A stretch of DNA of 64,000 nt from Nitrospira sp. (GTDB taxonomy: Bacteria; Nitrospirota; Nitrospiria; Nitrospirales; Nitrospiraceae): contig CP054184.1 in assembly GCA_015709715.1 (NCBI GenBank), forward strand, positions 3,333,001 through 3,397,000. Direction: 5' to 3'. Both the position numbers and the translations under genes were made by a program. This document shows, one piece after another, positions 51,743 to 59,790 of this stretch. Positions within the stretch are counted from its first letter, which is position 1; every line of letters begins with the position of its first letter. A model generated the notes under the pieces. The model had not been told where the DNA came from and ran no database searches. It was given only the letters and a program-made list of their open reading frames with translations.

Positions 51743-52780
51743 ATGAAAGCACTAATGTCAGTCGGAGCACTGATTGGTGTCGTCGGACTGCTCATGTTGA
51801 TCGGAATGATCTTCGGGGTGGTTCCCTCGAATACTGTCAGGTTAGTTGAGGGCTATATGCCCATGCAGATCCTGAGTGAGCTGGCGGTTTTTGTGGCTGG
51901 TTTCGCCGGACTGAGTTACTTGCTGAATTCGATGGGGTTTGCAATTCCACGGTTTTGGCAGGGAGTGCTCTTTTGGGTATTCATTCAGAGCTATTTGAAG
52001 TTCCGTGTATATCCGCCGATTCCTTTCAGTGTTCGGGCCATGTACGGTACGGTTTCGATGGTGGCGGTCTTCATGTGGGTTTCTGCCAACGAAGAAGACT
52101 GGAAAAAGTTTCGGCAGCCGATCATCAACGTGCTCGATGCCAATACGGGCTTTCACAAGGCCCTGCGGACTATGTATCTGATTCTGCTGCCCCTCTTGAT
52201 CGGCGGATTTTCCTTCCTCAGTATGAAGCCGAGTGTGGACGAGCCCATTGAGCTTCGGACCGTTCACCCAGCGCCTCCAGCCAGTACTAAGGTGCACGGA
52301 AAGACCTACACGCTTCAGACGTCGCAGAACCCGTTCCGGGTTAATCTCGAAGGTAAGTACGACCAGGAGTACAGCAACAAATTAATTGTTGAACAGGGTA
52401 TGGGCCGCCTAATGGCTCCCAACGCGAATCCCTGGGATGAAAAGGCTGAAGGCTATCTAAAGTATGTGCGCGAGGGCGGAGAAATTTTCTTCCAGAATTG
52501 TCACTTCTGCCACGGGGATAATTTAAACGGTCGTGGCCTCCATGCTTTTGCCTTTAATCCCATTCCTGCCAATTTCACAGACCCAGGCACCATTGCCCAG
52601 TTACAGGAGACGTTCATCTTCTGGCGCGTGGCTAAGGGTGGTATCGGTCTTCCAAATGAAGGCTTCCCTTGGGCATCGGTCATGCCGCCGTGGGAACAAC
52701 ATCTGACTACGGATGAAATCTGGAAGGTGATTCTGTTTGAGTACTGGCACACAGGTTATTATCCGCGAACCTGGGATTAA
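51743..52780 (+). CDS. Membrane-bound monohaem c-type cytochrome (345 aa)
   Basis: Five or six hydrophobic helices lie in the first 165 residues (for example VGALIGVVGLLMLIGMIFG and LSELAVFVAGFAGLSYLL). A periplasmic C-terminal domain with one haem motif, CHFCH at 253-257, follows, then VMPPWEQHLTTDEIWKVI, where the Met is the likely second haem ligand. The pattern is a cytochrome c class-I domain fused to a membrane part. It is 54 bases after the dihaem cytochrome and 46 bases before the NxrC-like gene, so all form one operon. Confidence 0.86.
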   Translation: MKALMSVGALIGVVGLLMLIGMIFGVVPSNTVRLVEGYMPMQILSELAVFVAGFAGLSYLLNSMGFAIPRFWQGVLFWVFIQSYLKFRVYPPIPFSVRAMYGTVSMVAVFMWVSANEEDWKKFRQPIINVLDANTGFHKALRTMYLILLPLLIGGFSFLSMKPSVDEPIELRTVHPAPPASTKVHGKTYTLQTSQNPFRVNLEGKYDQEYSNKLIVEQGMGRLMAPNANPWDEKAEGYLKYVREGGEIFFQNCHFCHGDNLNGRGLHAFAFNPIPANFTDPGTIAQLQETFIFWRVAKGGIGLPNEGFPWASVMPPWEQHLTTDEIWKVILFEYWHTGYYPRTWD

Positions 52781-52826
52781 TGCATATATTTCAAACAACC
52801 TGGGAGAACAGGTGGTGAGGTTAATA

Positions 52827-54611
52827 ATGAGCAAACTGCGTTCGAAAGCAAAGCCCAAGTTGATGGCTGGGGCCTCGCTAAGTGCCATTCTCTTTATGGG
52901 CGGTTTTGTGTCGGTTGGGCATGCCGGAGATATGCCGGAAGGCTTCCAGAAGGGTGAGTTGGCCCCAGCACCTCCAGCCGACATGATTGAAGCTGGTAAG
53001 CGGGTCTATTTCACCAAGTGCGTGTGGTGTCATGGGGTCGATGGTGCAGGCGATGGCCCAGGTGCCGATCGTCTATGGCCACGCCCTCGGAATTTCAACC
53101 AAGGTACGTTTAAAATTCGGCATACGGCGAGCGGAGAACTTCCGCTTTTCAATTACAACGAAAAAATGCCGGATTCGAATAAGAACGACTTGTTGGACAC
53201 AGTCACTCACGGTTTGCCTGGCTCAGCAATGCCACCGTGGGAAGGCATCCTGACGGAGGAGCAGCGTATCCAGGTTCTCGCTTTCGTGACCACTCAGCTT
53301 GTCAAGGATCGAAAATTTACCGACAAGGCTTCGGAAACCCAAACGATTCTTCAAATGGCTACTCTCAAGCCTGCGGAGCCGACTGAGGAAAGTCTCAAGA
53401 AGGGTGCTGAGCTAATTGTTGAAAAGAAGTGTATCGAGTGTCATGGTGTCGAAGGGCGAGGAGACGGTAACGCGTTTAACCTCAAGGATGACTGGGGTTT
53501 TTCCATCCAACCGGCCGACTGGCACAAATGTTGGAACTTCCGGGGGAGCCGTCAGGATCCTTACAATGTGCGTAATATTTTCCGCACGTTCTCAACAGGA
53601 GTGAACGGAACTCCCATGCCGTCTTTTGCGGATAGCACTTCCATTGAAGAGCGGTGGAACATTGCTAACTTCGTGAATTCATTGTGTGAACGTGATGACG
53701 AAGGGAAGCCATTGGGCATCGATCCTCTGACAGATAAGCCCAAAATCAACTTTGTGATTCCTTCTTCCCCGGTTGAAGGGGAAATTTCGGACGATCCTGA
53801 GAATGAGATGTGGAAGAAGCAGGGGCGCCGTTATGTGGCAATGGGTGGTCAAATCACCCATAAGCCTCGTAACTTCGTCAACCGCATTGACGATCTTTGG
53901 GTGAAGTCTCTGTACAACGACAAAAACGTCGTGTACCTGATTCAGTGGGACGATCGTACGAAGAGCGTGGCGGAAGGGAAGCTTCCATGGGCTCCCACCC
54001 AGGTCAATGTTGAAAACTTTGGAGTAAAGGAGCAAGCTCCGAAGACGGGTGAGGAAGGTTCGATCGCCGCGGCACAGAACAACTACACCGTCTACAATGA
54101 CGCTCTCGCATTTCAATTCCCGATCAAATGGCAGGAGATTCCAGCACCATTCAAGCCTCGCTACTTGTTCGGCGATGCAAAGTTTAATGCCGATATCTTG
54201 AAGTGGGAAGCGGATGGCTCGCTGCGTTCCTTTAAGGGGACTGGGTGGGATCAGGACTTTGAAGAGCGTGATGACTTCGAAGAAAAAGTCAAGTTGATGA
54301 AAGCAGAGTGGAAGAATGGCCGTTGGAGCGTAATGATCTCCCGCCCGCTGAAGGGTGATAAGGATGATTATGATGAATACACTCGCTTCGACGTCGGCAA
54401 GTACATTCCGATGGTCTTCTTCGCGTGGGATGGCCATAACGGAGACGCCGGACGGAAGATGGCGGTATCTGCGTTCTATTATACGATTCTTGAGCCACCG
54501 ATCCCGCAGGAAGTCTACATCTACCCGGCAATTATCGCTGTGGGTGTAGTGATTCTTGAAGGTTGGATGCTCACTCGGCGTGCAAACAAGAAGAAGGGTA
54601 AGACTCTGTAA
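52827..54611 (+). CDS. Dihaem cytochrome c with ethylbenzene-dehydrogenase-gamma-like haem domain (NxrC-like)
   Basis: 594 residues from ATG 52827 with GAGG 7 bases before; the upstream frame adds residues overlapping the previous gene. Signal segment about 12-33 (ending GHAGD), two cytochrome c domains with CVWCH (65-69) and CIECH (202-206), each with a later AMPPW/TPMPSF Met region, then an EBDH-gamma-like domain (about 330-555: GGQITHKPRNFVNRIDDLWV, YLIQWDDRTKS, PLKGDKDDYDEYTRFDVGKY) that binds haem b in DMSO-reductase-family complexes. A C-terminal helix lies at about 560-582. This layout matches candidate gamma subunits of nitrite oxidoreductase in Nitrospira. Here no alpha or beta subunit is adjacent; it sits with the bd-like oxidase. 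Confidence 0.83.
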   Translation: MSKLRSKAKPKLMAGASLSAILFMGGFVSVGHAGDMPEGFQKGELAPAPPADMIEAGKRVYFTKCVWCHGVDGAGDGPGADRLWPRPRNFNQGTFKIRHTASGELPLFNYNEKMPDSNKNDLLDTVTHGLPGSAMPPWEGILTEEQRIQVLAFVTTQLVKDRKFTDKASETQTILQMATLKPAEPTEESLKKGAELIVEKKCIECHGVEGRGDGNAFNLKDDWGFSIQPADWHKCWNFRGSRQDPYNVRNIFRTFSTGVNGTPMPSFADSTSIEERWNIANFVNSLCERDDEGKPLGIDPLTDKPKINFVIPSSPVEGEISDDPENEMWKKQGRRYVAMGGQITHKPRNFVNRIDDLWVKSLYNDKNVVYLIQWDDRTKSVAEGKLPWAPTQVNVENFGVKEQAPKTGEEGSIAAAQNNYTVYNDALAFQFPIKWQEIPAPFKPRYLFGDAKFNADILKWEADGSLRSFKGTGWDQDFEERDDFEEKVKLMKAEWKNGRWSVMISRPLKGDKDDYDEYTRFDVGKYIPMVFFAWDGHNGDAGRKMAVSAFYYTILEPPIPQEVYIYPAIIAVGVVILEGWMLTRRANKKKGKTL

Positions 54612-54639
54612 TTGCTAGCCCACAGACTCAGTGGTCTGA

Positions 54640-54676
54640 CGAGGGGGTGAGGAAACTCACCCCCTCGTGTTTTTTG
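54640..54676 (+). terminator. Rho-independent terminator of the cytochrome operon
   Basis: CGAGGGGGTGAG (54640-54651) and CTCACCCCCTCG (54656-54667) form a perfect 12-bp stem with a GAAA tetraloop, followed by TGTTTTTT. Confidence 0.95.
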
Positions 54677-54699
54677 CTCAGGAATAAGCTCAATGATCT

Positions 54700-54716
54700 C
54701 GATCAAATTTTGATCG
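54700..54716. promoter_or_regulatory. Palindromic operator candidate before mobA
   Basis: CGATCAAA at 54700-54707 and TTTGATCG at 54709-54716 are a perfect 8-bp inverted repeat around one base, 7 bases before the mobA start. It is too short and has too tight a loop for an RNA hairpin, so a dimeric repressor site is possible. Its half sites are the reverse order of an FNR site (TTGAT-N4-ATCAA). Confidence 0.45.
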
Positions 54717-54723
54717 TGTTCCG

Positions 54724-55380
54724 GTGAAAATTCGCGGGGGCGGGTTGGGCGTGACCAAGAAGGAAGTCATCGAGAATGTATCGGGCGTTCTGGTTGCCGG
54801 CGGGAAAAGTCGTCGGATGGGGAGCGACAAACGCTTCCTTGAGCTGGCAGGCAAGAGAGTGTTTGACCGCACACTAGCTCTCTTGGAGGTTCTCTTTAGC
54901 GAAAACTTCATTGTCCTGGCGGAGCCAGTTCCTGGTTTACAGTGTGGGACCGCGAGAATTGTCTACGACCGTGTGCCGAATGCCGGTAGCTTAGGCGGCC
55001 TGTATACCGGCTTGCTGACTGCAACACATGAACGGAGTTTTGCAGTTGCCTGTGATATGCCTTTTCTCGACCCAGAGGTTATCCGGTTTATGGCCTCGTT
55101 TGACCCATCGGCTGATGTCGTGGTGGCAGAAGTGAAGGGACAACTACAACCCCTGCACGCAATGTACTCACGCCGGTGCACCCCGTTTCTTCGTGGTATG
55201 GCCGACCAACAAGATCTCAAGATTCAGCATCTGTTTCGTGACCCAAGCCTACGGGTGTCTGTGGTCCGCTCCGAAGATCTGGAGGGAGTAGGAAGTGGCG
55301 TCGCTTCTTTCCAAAACATCAATACACCAGAAGATTTGGCGCGGATTACGAGGGTATCCCGTCTGCATCATGGTGGATGA
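54724..55380 (+). CDS. mobA: Molybdenum cofactor guanylyltransferase MobA
   Basis: 218 residues from GTG 54724; GTG 54751 nine codons later is nearly as good, since neither has a clear ribosome site. GVLVAGGKSRRMGSDKRFLEL is the nucleotidyltransferase signature (in pieces: GVLVAGGKSRRMG, then SDKRFLEL). The middle GGLYTGL and CDMPFLDPE blocks (Asp for metal) and the late FQNINTPEDLARI end are typical of MobA. It joins GMP to molybdopterin, the step after MoeA, working with MobB encoded at 1.65 kb. Its end overlaps the next gene by 11 bases. Confidence 0.93.
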   Translation: MKIRGGGLGVTKKEVIENVSGVLVAGGKSRRMGSDKRFLELAGKRVFDRTLALLEVLFSENFIVLAEPVPGLQCGTARIVYDRVPNAGSLGGLYTGLLTATHERSFAVACDMPFLDPEVIRFMASFDPSADVVVAEVKGQLQPLHAMYSRRCTPFLRGMADQQDLKIQHLFRDPSLRVSVVRSEDLEGVGSGVASFQNINTPEDLARITRVSRLHHGG

Positions 55381-56404
55381 GAACGATGCAGTTTCTTGCG
55401 CCAAGGCTGTATTGATCATTCACCCAGGCGCTCTGGGCGATGTACTTTTGAGCCGTTCCGCCATTCGAACGATCCACCTCAAGTTTCCGCAACATGAACT
55501 TATTTTCTTGGCCGACAGGTCGGTCGGGTCGCTCCTGTTGGAGTGCGGAGAAATCAACCGATTCGTTCCCATTGATTCATCGTGCCTCACGGAGCTGTGT
55601 GCAGGAGAGGAGCACATCCATCCTCTATTCCGGTCTTGGTTGAGTCGTTGTGAATACGTGGTTGGGTGGCTGCGCGATCCCGACGGCGCTGTGGCTGCAA
55701 CGGTTCAAAGTCTCGGCATCCATAACGTGATGGTCATGTCGCCGTTCTCGCCGGGCCTTCGAGCGCGCCACCAGGCGGAGCGTTATTTAGAGACCATTGA
55801 CGGTTTGGGCTGCGCTGCGTCCTCCTTTCAGCCGCTCATGCTTCCTCAGAGACTGAGTGCGGAAGGACCTCGCTACCTTGAGCACGTTGCTCGAAATGAT
55901 TCGAGACCACTCGCGATCATTCATCCCGGGAGCGGCAGCGCACACAAATGTATGGAACCATGGCGGTTGGCAAAGCTTGTCGAATGGATGCGCGGCCAGG
56001 GCTTGTTGCCCATGCTATTAGAAGGTCCGTCAGACCTAGGCTCTGTGACGCAACTTCGATCGCTGTTGCAAAGGCCGGTGGCAGTCATGCGGAATCTGGA
56101 TCTGTGTACCGTCGCTGCGGTGTTGTCGCATGCCACGTTGTTCGTTGGGCATGATTCTGGGATCACGCATCTCGCTGCCGCCCTTTCTGTTCCCACCCTT
56201 GCCTGTTTCGGTCCGACTGATTCTCGGCGATGGGCACCGCTCGGTCCCAACGTGACCACTCTGACCGGAGAGCCGTGCACTTGTCCGACTTGGGATGCCG
56301 TTCAATGCTGTCGTGAACGGAAGTGCCTTCACATCGCACCCGATCGAATGATCGACGGCTGCCGTATGGCTCTGGCGACTCGATCGAGCGCGCCAATTCT
56401 GTGA
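55370..56404 (+). CDS. Glycosyltransferase family 9 (heptosyltransferase-like)
   Basis: 344 residues from ATG 55370, overlapping the mobA end; a longer frame from 55295 lies within mobA. AVLIIHPGALGDVLLSRSAI at the start is the ADP-heptose:LPS transferase signature, AIIHPGSGSAHKCMEPWRL the mid-protein nucleotide-sugar region, and FVGHDSGITHLAAALSVPTLACFGPTDSRRWAP the late conserved block (in pieces: FVGHDSGITHLAAAL, then CFGPTDSRRWAP). It would add a sugar to lipopolysaccharide core on the cytoplasmic side. A Cys-rich segment near the C-terminus (CTCPTWDAVQCCRERKC) is unusual and may bind a metal. Confidence 0.88.
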   Translation: MVDENDAVSCAKAVLIIHPGALGDVLLSRSAIRTIHLKFPQHELIFLADRSVGSLLLECGEINRFVPIDSSCLTELCAGEEHIHPLFRSWLSRCEYVVGWLRDPDGAVAATVQSLGIHNVMVMSPFSPGLRARHQAERYLETIDGLGCAASSFQPLMLPQRLSAEGPRYLEHVARNDSRPLAIIHPGSGSAHKCMEPWRLAKLVEWMRGQGLLPMLLEGPSDLGSVTQLRSLLQRPVAVMRNLDLCTVAAVLSHATLFVGHDSGITHLAAALSVPTLACFGPTDSRRWAPLGPNVTTLTGEPCTCPTWDAVQCCRERKCLHIAPDRMIDGCRMALATRSSAPIL

Positions 56405-56486
56405 CCACGATCTTGTCTCTCATCGCTTGGTATGTTAGATTGCCGGTTTGTTTTTCTCTTTTTCCACGCAGACTTAGGAGTTCCTG

Positions 56487-58241
56487 GTGACGCAAGGGGT
56501 CGTGCAAGACAAAGTCGGTGCGGCATTGATCGGTGCGCTGCAGCTCGCGCGACAGCGGGGGCTGCTCAAGCTTGAGCAGCCCCCGACCGTGACCCTTGAA
56601 GCGCCGAAGCGGCCGGAATGGGGCGATGTGTCGTCCAACCTTGCCATGTCTCTGTCTTCATCCGAGCGGCGCCCACCGTTTGAAATCGCCCAGATCATTC
56701 TCGATCATCTGGAGCAGCGCGAGGAACTGTTCGAGCGCATCGAGATTGTGCGCCCTGGGTTTCTCAACTTCACGGTCAAACGGACACAGTGGTTGGAGGT
56801 GCTTAGGGAGATCGAATCGGCAGGTGAAAAGTTCGGTCATAGTCAACTCGGGCGTGGGCGTCGTGTCCTCGTCGAGTATGTGAGCGCAAATCCCACCGGT
56901 CCATTGCATGTTGGGCATGGGCGTGGTGCGGCGGTCGGGCAGGCGTTGGTGCGCCTGCTTCGCGCCACCGGTCACGAAGCGGTCAGCGAGTACTATATCA
57001 ACGATGCCGGTCGGCAAATGAAGTTGCTGGGTGTATCCGTCCTCGCCCGTTATCTCGAGTCCTTTGGGCGAGTCGTGACTTTTCCGGAGGATGGGTACCA
57101 AGGCGAATACGTTCGCGCCGTGGCTACCCGGATCAAGGCGGCTCAGGGCGATGCCTTGTTGTCGCTGCCGACCGAAGAGGCCGAGCAGCAGAGTCGAGAA
57201 TTTGCTTATCGCGAACTGCTCGACCGCATTCGCCAAGACCTGGATACATTCGGTGTTTCCTTCGAGTCATGGTTCAGCGAAGCCTCGCTGTTGTCAGCCG
57301 GCACCGTGGAACAGGTGCTAGCGGAACTGCGTGCGAAAGACTTGCTGTTTGAGCAAGAGGGAGCGGAGTGGTTTCGGTCCTCCGCCTTCGGGGATGAAAA
57401 GGATCGGGTCGTCAGAAAACGCGAGGGCGACTACACGTATCTCGCATCGGACATTGCCTATCACCGCGATAAGTTGCGCCGGGGGTACGATCTGCTGGTG
57501 GACGTGTGGGGGGCCGATCACCATGGGTATATTCCCCGCATGCAAGGCGTGGTGCAGGCATACGGCTATCCCAAGGAACGGCTGAAGGTCGTACTGGTGC
57601 AGATGGTGAATCTGTTGCGCGGTGGAAAGAAAGTGGAGATGTCCAAGCGGGCGGGAGAATTCATTACTCTGCGAGAGGTTATGGACGAGGTGGGGGCGGA
57701 TGCCGCAAAGTTTTTCTTTCTCATGCGTGATTCCGGCACGCATCTGGATTTCGATTTGGAGCTGGCCAAACAGCAATCGCAAGAGAACCCGGTGTATTAT
57801 GTCCAGTACGCCCACGCTCGCATCGCCAGTTTGCGACGCGTTGCGGCGGCACGCGGGATCGAGTGTCCGCTCCCGAATCAAGCCGACCTCACGCTGCTTG
57901 AGGATCCGGATGAGTTTGCGCTGATCCGGAAATTGTCCCTATTTCCGGTGATAATCCAGGCGAGTGCCGCCGAGCTTGAACCCCATCGGGTTGCCTATTA
58001 TCTCCGAGAGTTGGCGGGGATGCTGCATCCCTTCTACAACAAACATCGCATCCTCCCGCCGATGCCCGACCACGAGGGACCCGGCTCTTCGTCGTCCGAC
58101 CATCCGGCGTCTACGGCACGTCGATCGGAAAGCGGGAATCCGGGATTGACGGGAGCGAGATTGGCCTTGATGTGGAGCGTTCAACAAGTCGTGCGGAACG
58201 GATTGCACGTGCTCGGGGTGTCAGCTCCGGATCAGATGTAG
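56487..58241 (+). CDS. argS: Arginyl-tRNA synthetase
   Basis: 584 residues from GTG 56487, 6-7 bases after AGGAG. An N-terminal Arg-S additional domain (about 1-100) is followed by the HIGH-type motif SANPTGPLHVGHGRG (about 131-145), the catalytic Rossmann core, the KMSKS-like KKVEMSKRAGEF (about 380-391), where ArgRS enzymes often have KMS changes, and the DALR anticodon-binding domain near the end (HPFYNKHRIL). It charges tRNA-Arg. The region around 535-560 is an insert-like serine-rich linker (GPGSSSSDHPASTARRSES). A housekeeping gene, separate from the previous gene by 82 bases. Confidence 0.95.
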   Translation: MTQGVVQDKVGAALIGALQLARQRGLLKLEQPPTVTLEAPKRPEWGDVSSNLAMSLSSSERRPPFEIAQIILDHLEQREELFERIEIVRPGFLNFTVKRTQWLEVLREIESAGEKFGHSQLGRGRRVLVEYVSANPTGPLHVGHGRGAAVGQALVRLLRATGHEAVSEYYINDAGRQMKLLGVSVLARYLESFGRVVTFPEDGYQGEYVRAVATRIKAAQGDALLSLPTEEAEQQSREFAYRELLDRIRQDLDTFGVSFESWFSEASLLSAGTVEQVLAELRAKDLLFEQEGAEWFRSSAFGDEKDRVVRKREGDYTYLASDIAYHRDKLRRGYDLLVDVWGADHHGYIPRMQGVVQAYGYPKERLKVVLVQMVNLLRGGKKVEMSKRAGEFITLREVMDEVGADAAKFFFLMRDSGTHLDFDLELAKQQSQENPVYYVQYAHARIASLRRVAAARGIECPLPNQADLTLLEDPDEFALIRKLSLFPVIIQASAAELEPHRVAYYLRELAGMLHPFYNKHRILPPMPDHEGPGSSSSDHPASTARRSESGNPGLTGARLALMWSVQQVVRNGLHVLGVSAPDQM

Positions 58242-58252
58242 GACCCGAATCC

Positions 58253-59413
58253 ATGCTGTCCTTCCGAGTCACCCATGAAGAATCAACCGGCTGCGCTCGA
58301 GTCGGCGTGCTGAGCACAGGACGTGGAGAGATCCCCACCCCAGCCTTTATGCCGGTCGGCTCGTTGGGCAATGTCCGCACAGTCGATGGCGACGAGCTCC
58401 TCAAGATGGGTTACGGCTTGATCTTGAACAACGCCTATCACCTGTACCTGCGACCGGGCCATAAGATCGTACAAGAGCTTGGCGGAGTCCACGGATTTAC
58501 GGCTTGGCCCGGAGCTATCCTCACGGACAGTGGCGGCTTCCAGGTGTTCAGCTTGGCCAAGTTTTGCAAGGTGACGGATGAAGGGGTAACGTTTCAATCG
58601 CACATCGATGGGTCGGCTCGGTTTATCAGCCCGGAGACGGCGATTGAAATCCAAGAGGCCCTGGGGGCCGATATCATCATGGCTTTCGATCACGTCGTGG
58701 CCTTGCCCTCCTCGCCTGAGCAGGTGCGAGATGCGGCGGTACGGTCCTCGTTGTGGGCGAAGCGTTGTGCGGATGCCAAGCGGCGGACGGACCAGTCGCT
58801 CTTCGGCATCGTGCAGGGAGGGCTGGATCCGGGATTGAGAGGACGGTCGGCCCGTGATCTCGTATCGATCGGATTTGACGGGTATGCCGTCGGTGGATTG
58901 TCGGTGGGTGAGGCCAAGGTCGACATGTACGCCATGTTGGACGTAACGGTTCCTGAACTTCCTTCGAACAAGCCGCGTTATCTGATGGGGGTCGGGATGC
59001 CGGAGGACCTCGTCGAGGGCGTAGCGCGCGGCATTGATCTGTTCGATTGCGTCGTGCCGTCCCGGCATGGTCGAACCGGCTGGCTGTTTACGTCCTTTGG
59101 GCGGGTCGTCATCAAACAGGCGCGGTATGCCCGCGATGAGCAGCCGATCGATCCAGCCTGCCGTTGTCCGGTGTGTATGCGCTACACAAGGGCCTATCTG
59201 CACCATTTGTTCGATGTGAAGGAGATGCTGGGAGCCCGACTCAATACCATTCACAATTTATGGTTTTTCGCGCAACTGATGCAGGACATCCGCAATGCCC
59301 TGCGCAACGGGACCTTTCAGGCGTTTCGGCAGGAGTTTCACCGTACCTATGTGGTGGACCGGCCCGGCGAAGATGCCAGGCCAGAGACGTCGGGCGCGGA
59401 CCGTTTATTCTAA
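58253..59413 (+). CDS. tgt: tRNA-guanine transglycosylase (queuine tRNA-ribosyltransferase)
   Basis: 386 residues from ATG 58253, 11 bases after argS. Catalytic blocks are ILTDSGGFQVFSL (Asp and substrate pocket), DIIMAFDHVV, GIVQGGLDPGLR, YAVGGLSVGEAK and the catalytic nucleophile in GIDLFDCVVPSRHGRTG. Zinc ligands Cys-x-Cys-x2-Cys and His are present in ACRCPVCMRYTRAYLHH. It exchanges guanine for preQ1 at position 34 of tRNA-Asp, -Asn, -His and -Tyr. The tgt-yajC-secD-secF order is the classical arrangement of many bacteria. Confidence 0.96.
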   Translation: MLSFRVTHEESTGCARVGVLSTGRGEIPTPAFMPVGSLGNVRTVDGDELLKMGYGLILNNAYHLYLRPGHKIVQELGGVHGFTAWPGAILTDSGGFQVFSLAKFCKVTDEGVTFQSHIDGSARFISPETAIEIQEALGADIIMAFDHVVALPSSPEQVRDAAVRSSLWAKRCADAKRRTDQSLFGIVQGGLDPGLRGRSARDLVSIGFDGYAVGGLSVGEAKVDMYAMLDVTVPELPSNKPRYLMGVGMPEDLVEGVARGIDLFDCVVPSRHGRTGWLFTSFGRVVIKQARYARDEQPIDPACRCPVCMRYTRAYLHHLFDVKEMLGARLNTIHNLWFFAQLMQDIRNALRNGTFQAFRQEFHRTYVVDRPGEDARPETSGADRLF

Positions 59414-59434
59414 CGAGCGAGATTGGGGGCTACG

Positions 59435-59755
59435 ATGTGGGAGTCGGTGGCATGGGCTCAGGGAGCCTCGGGGAACGGAGCGCCGGGCAGCAGTCTCTTG
59501 TCGCTGGTGCCGTTTGTCCTGATCTTCGCCATCTTTTATTTCATGTTGATTCTGCCGCAGCAGAAGCGCCAGAAGCAGCTGAAAGCGATGGTCGAGGCCC
59601 TGAAAAAGGGCGATAAGGTGATCACCGCATCCGGGATCTGGGGCACGGTCACCAATGTCGGGAAGGCCACAGTGACGCTGCAGATCGCGGACACGACCAA
59701 AATCAAAATTCAGAAAGAGCATATCGCGCGACTGCGCGGTGACGAAGAAGACTAA
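59435..59755 (+). CDS. yajC: Preprotein translocase subunit YajC
   Basis: 106 residues from ATG 59435, after GGGGGC. One membrane helix (LVPFVLIFAIFYFMLI, about 28-44) is followed directly by PQQKRQKQLKAMVEALKKGD and VITASGIWGTVTNV, the YajC signature. It associates with SecDF to aid protein export at the inner membrane. It lies between tgt and secD. Confidence 0.95.
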   Translation: MWESVAWAQGASGNGAPGSSLLSLVPFVLIFAIFYFMLILPQQKRQKQLKAMVEALKKGDKVITASGIWGTVTNVGKATVTLQIADTTKIKIQKEHIARLRGDEED

Positions 59756-59790
59756 CGCGAGCGGTGGAGACGGGAAGGACTGGCGGACGT

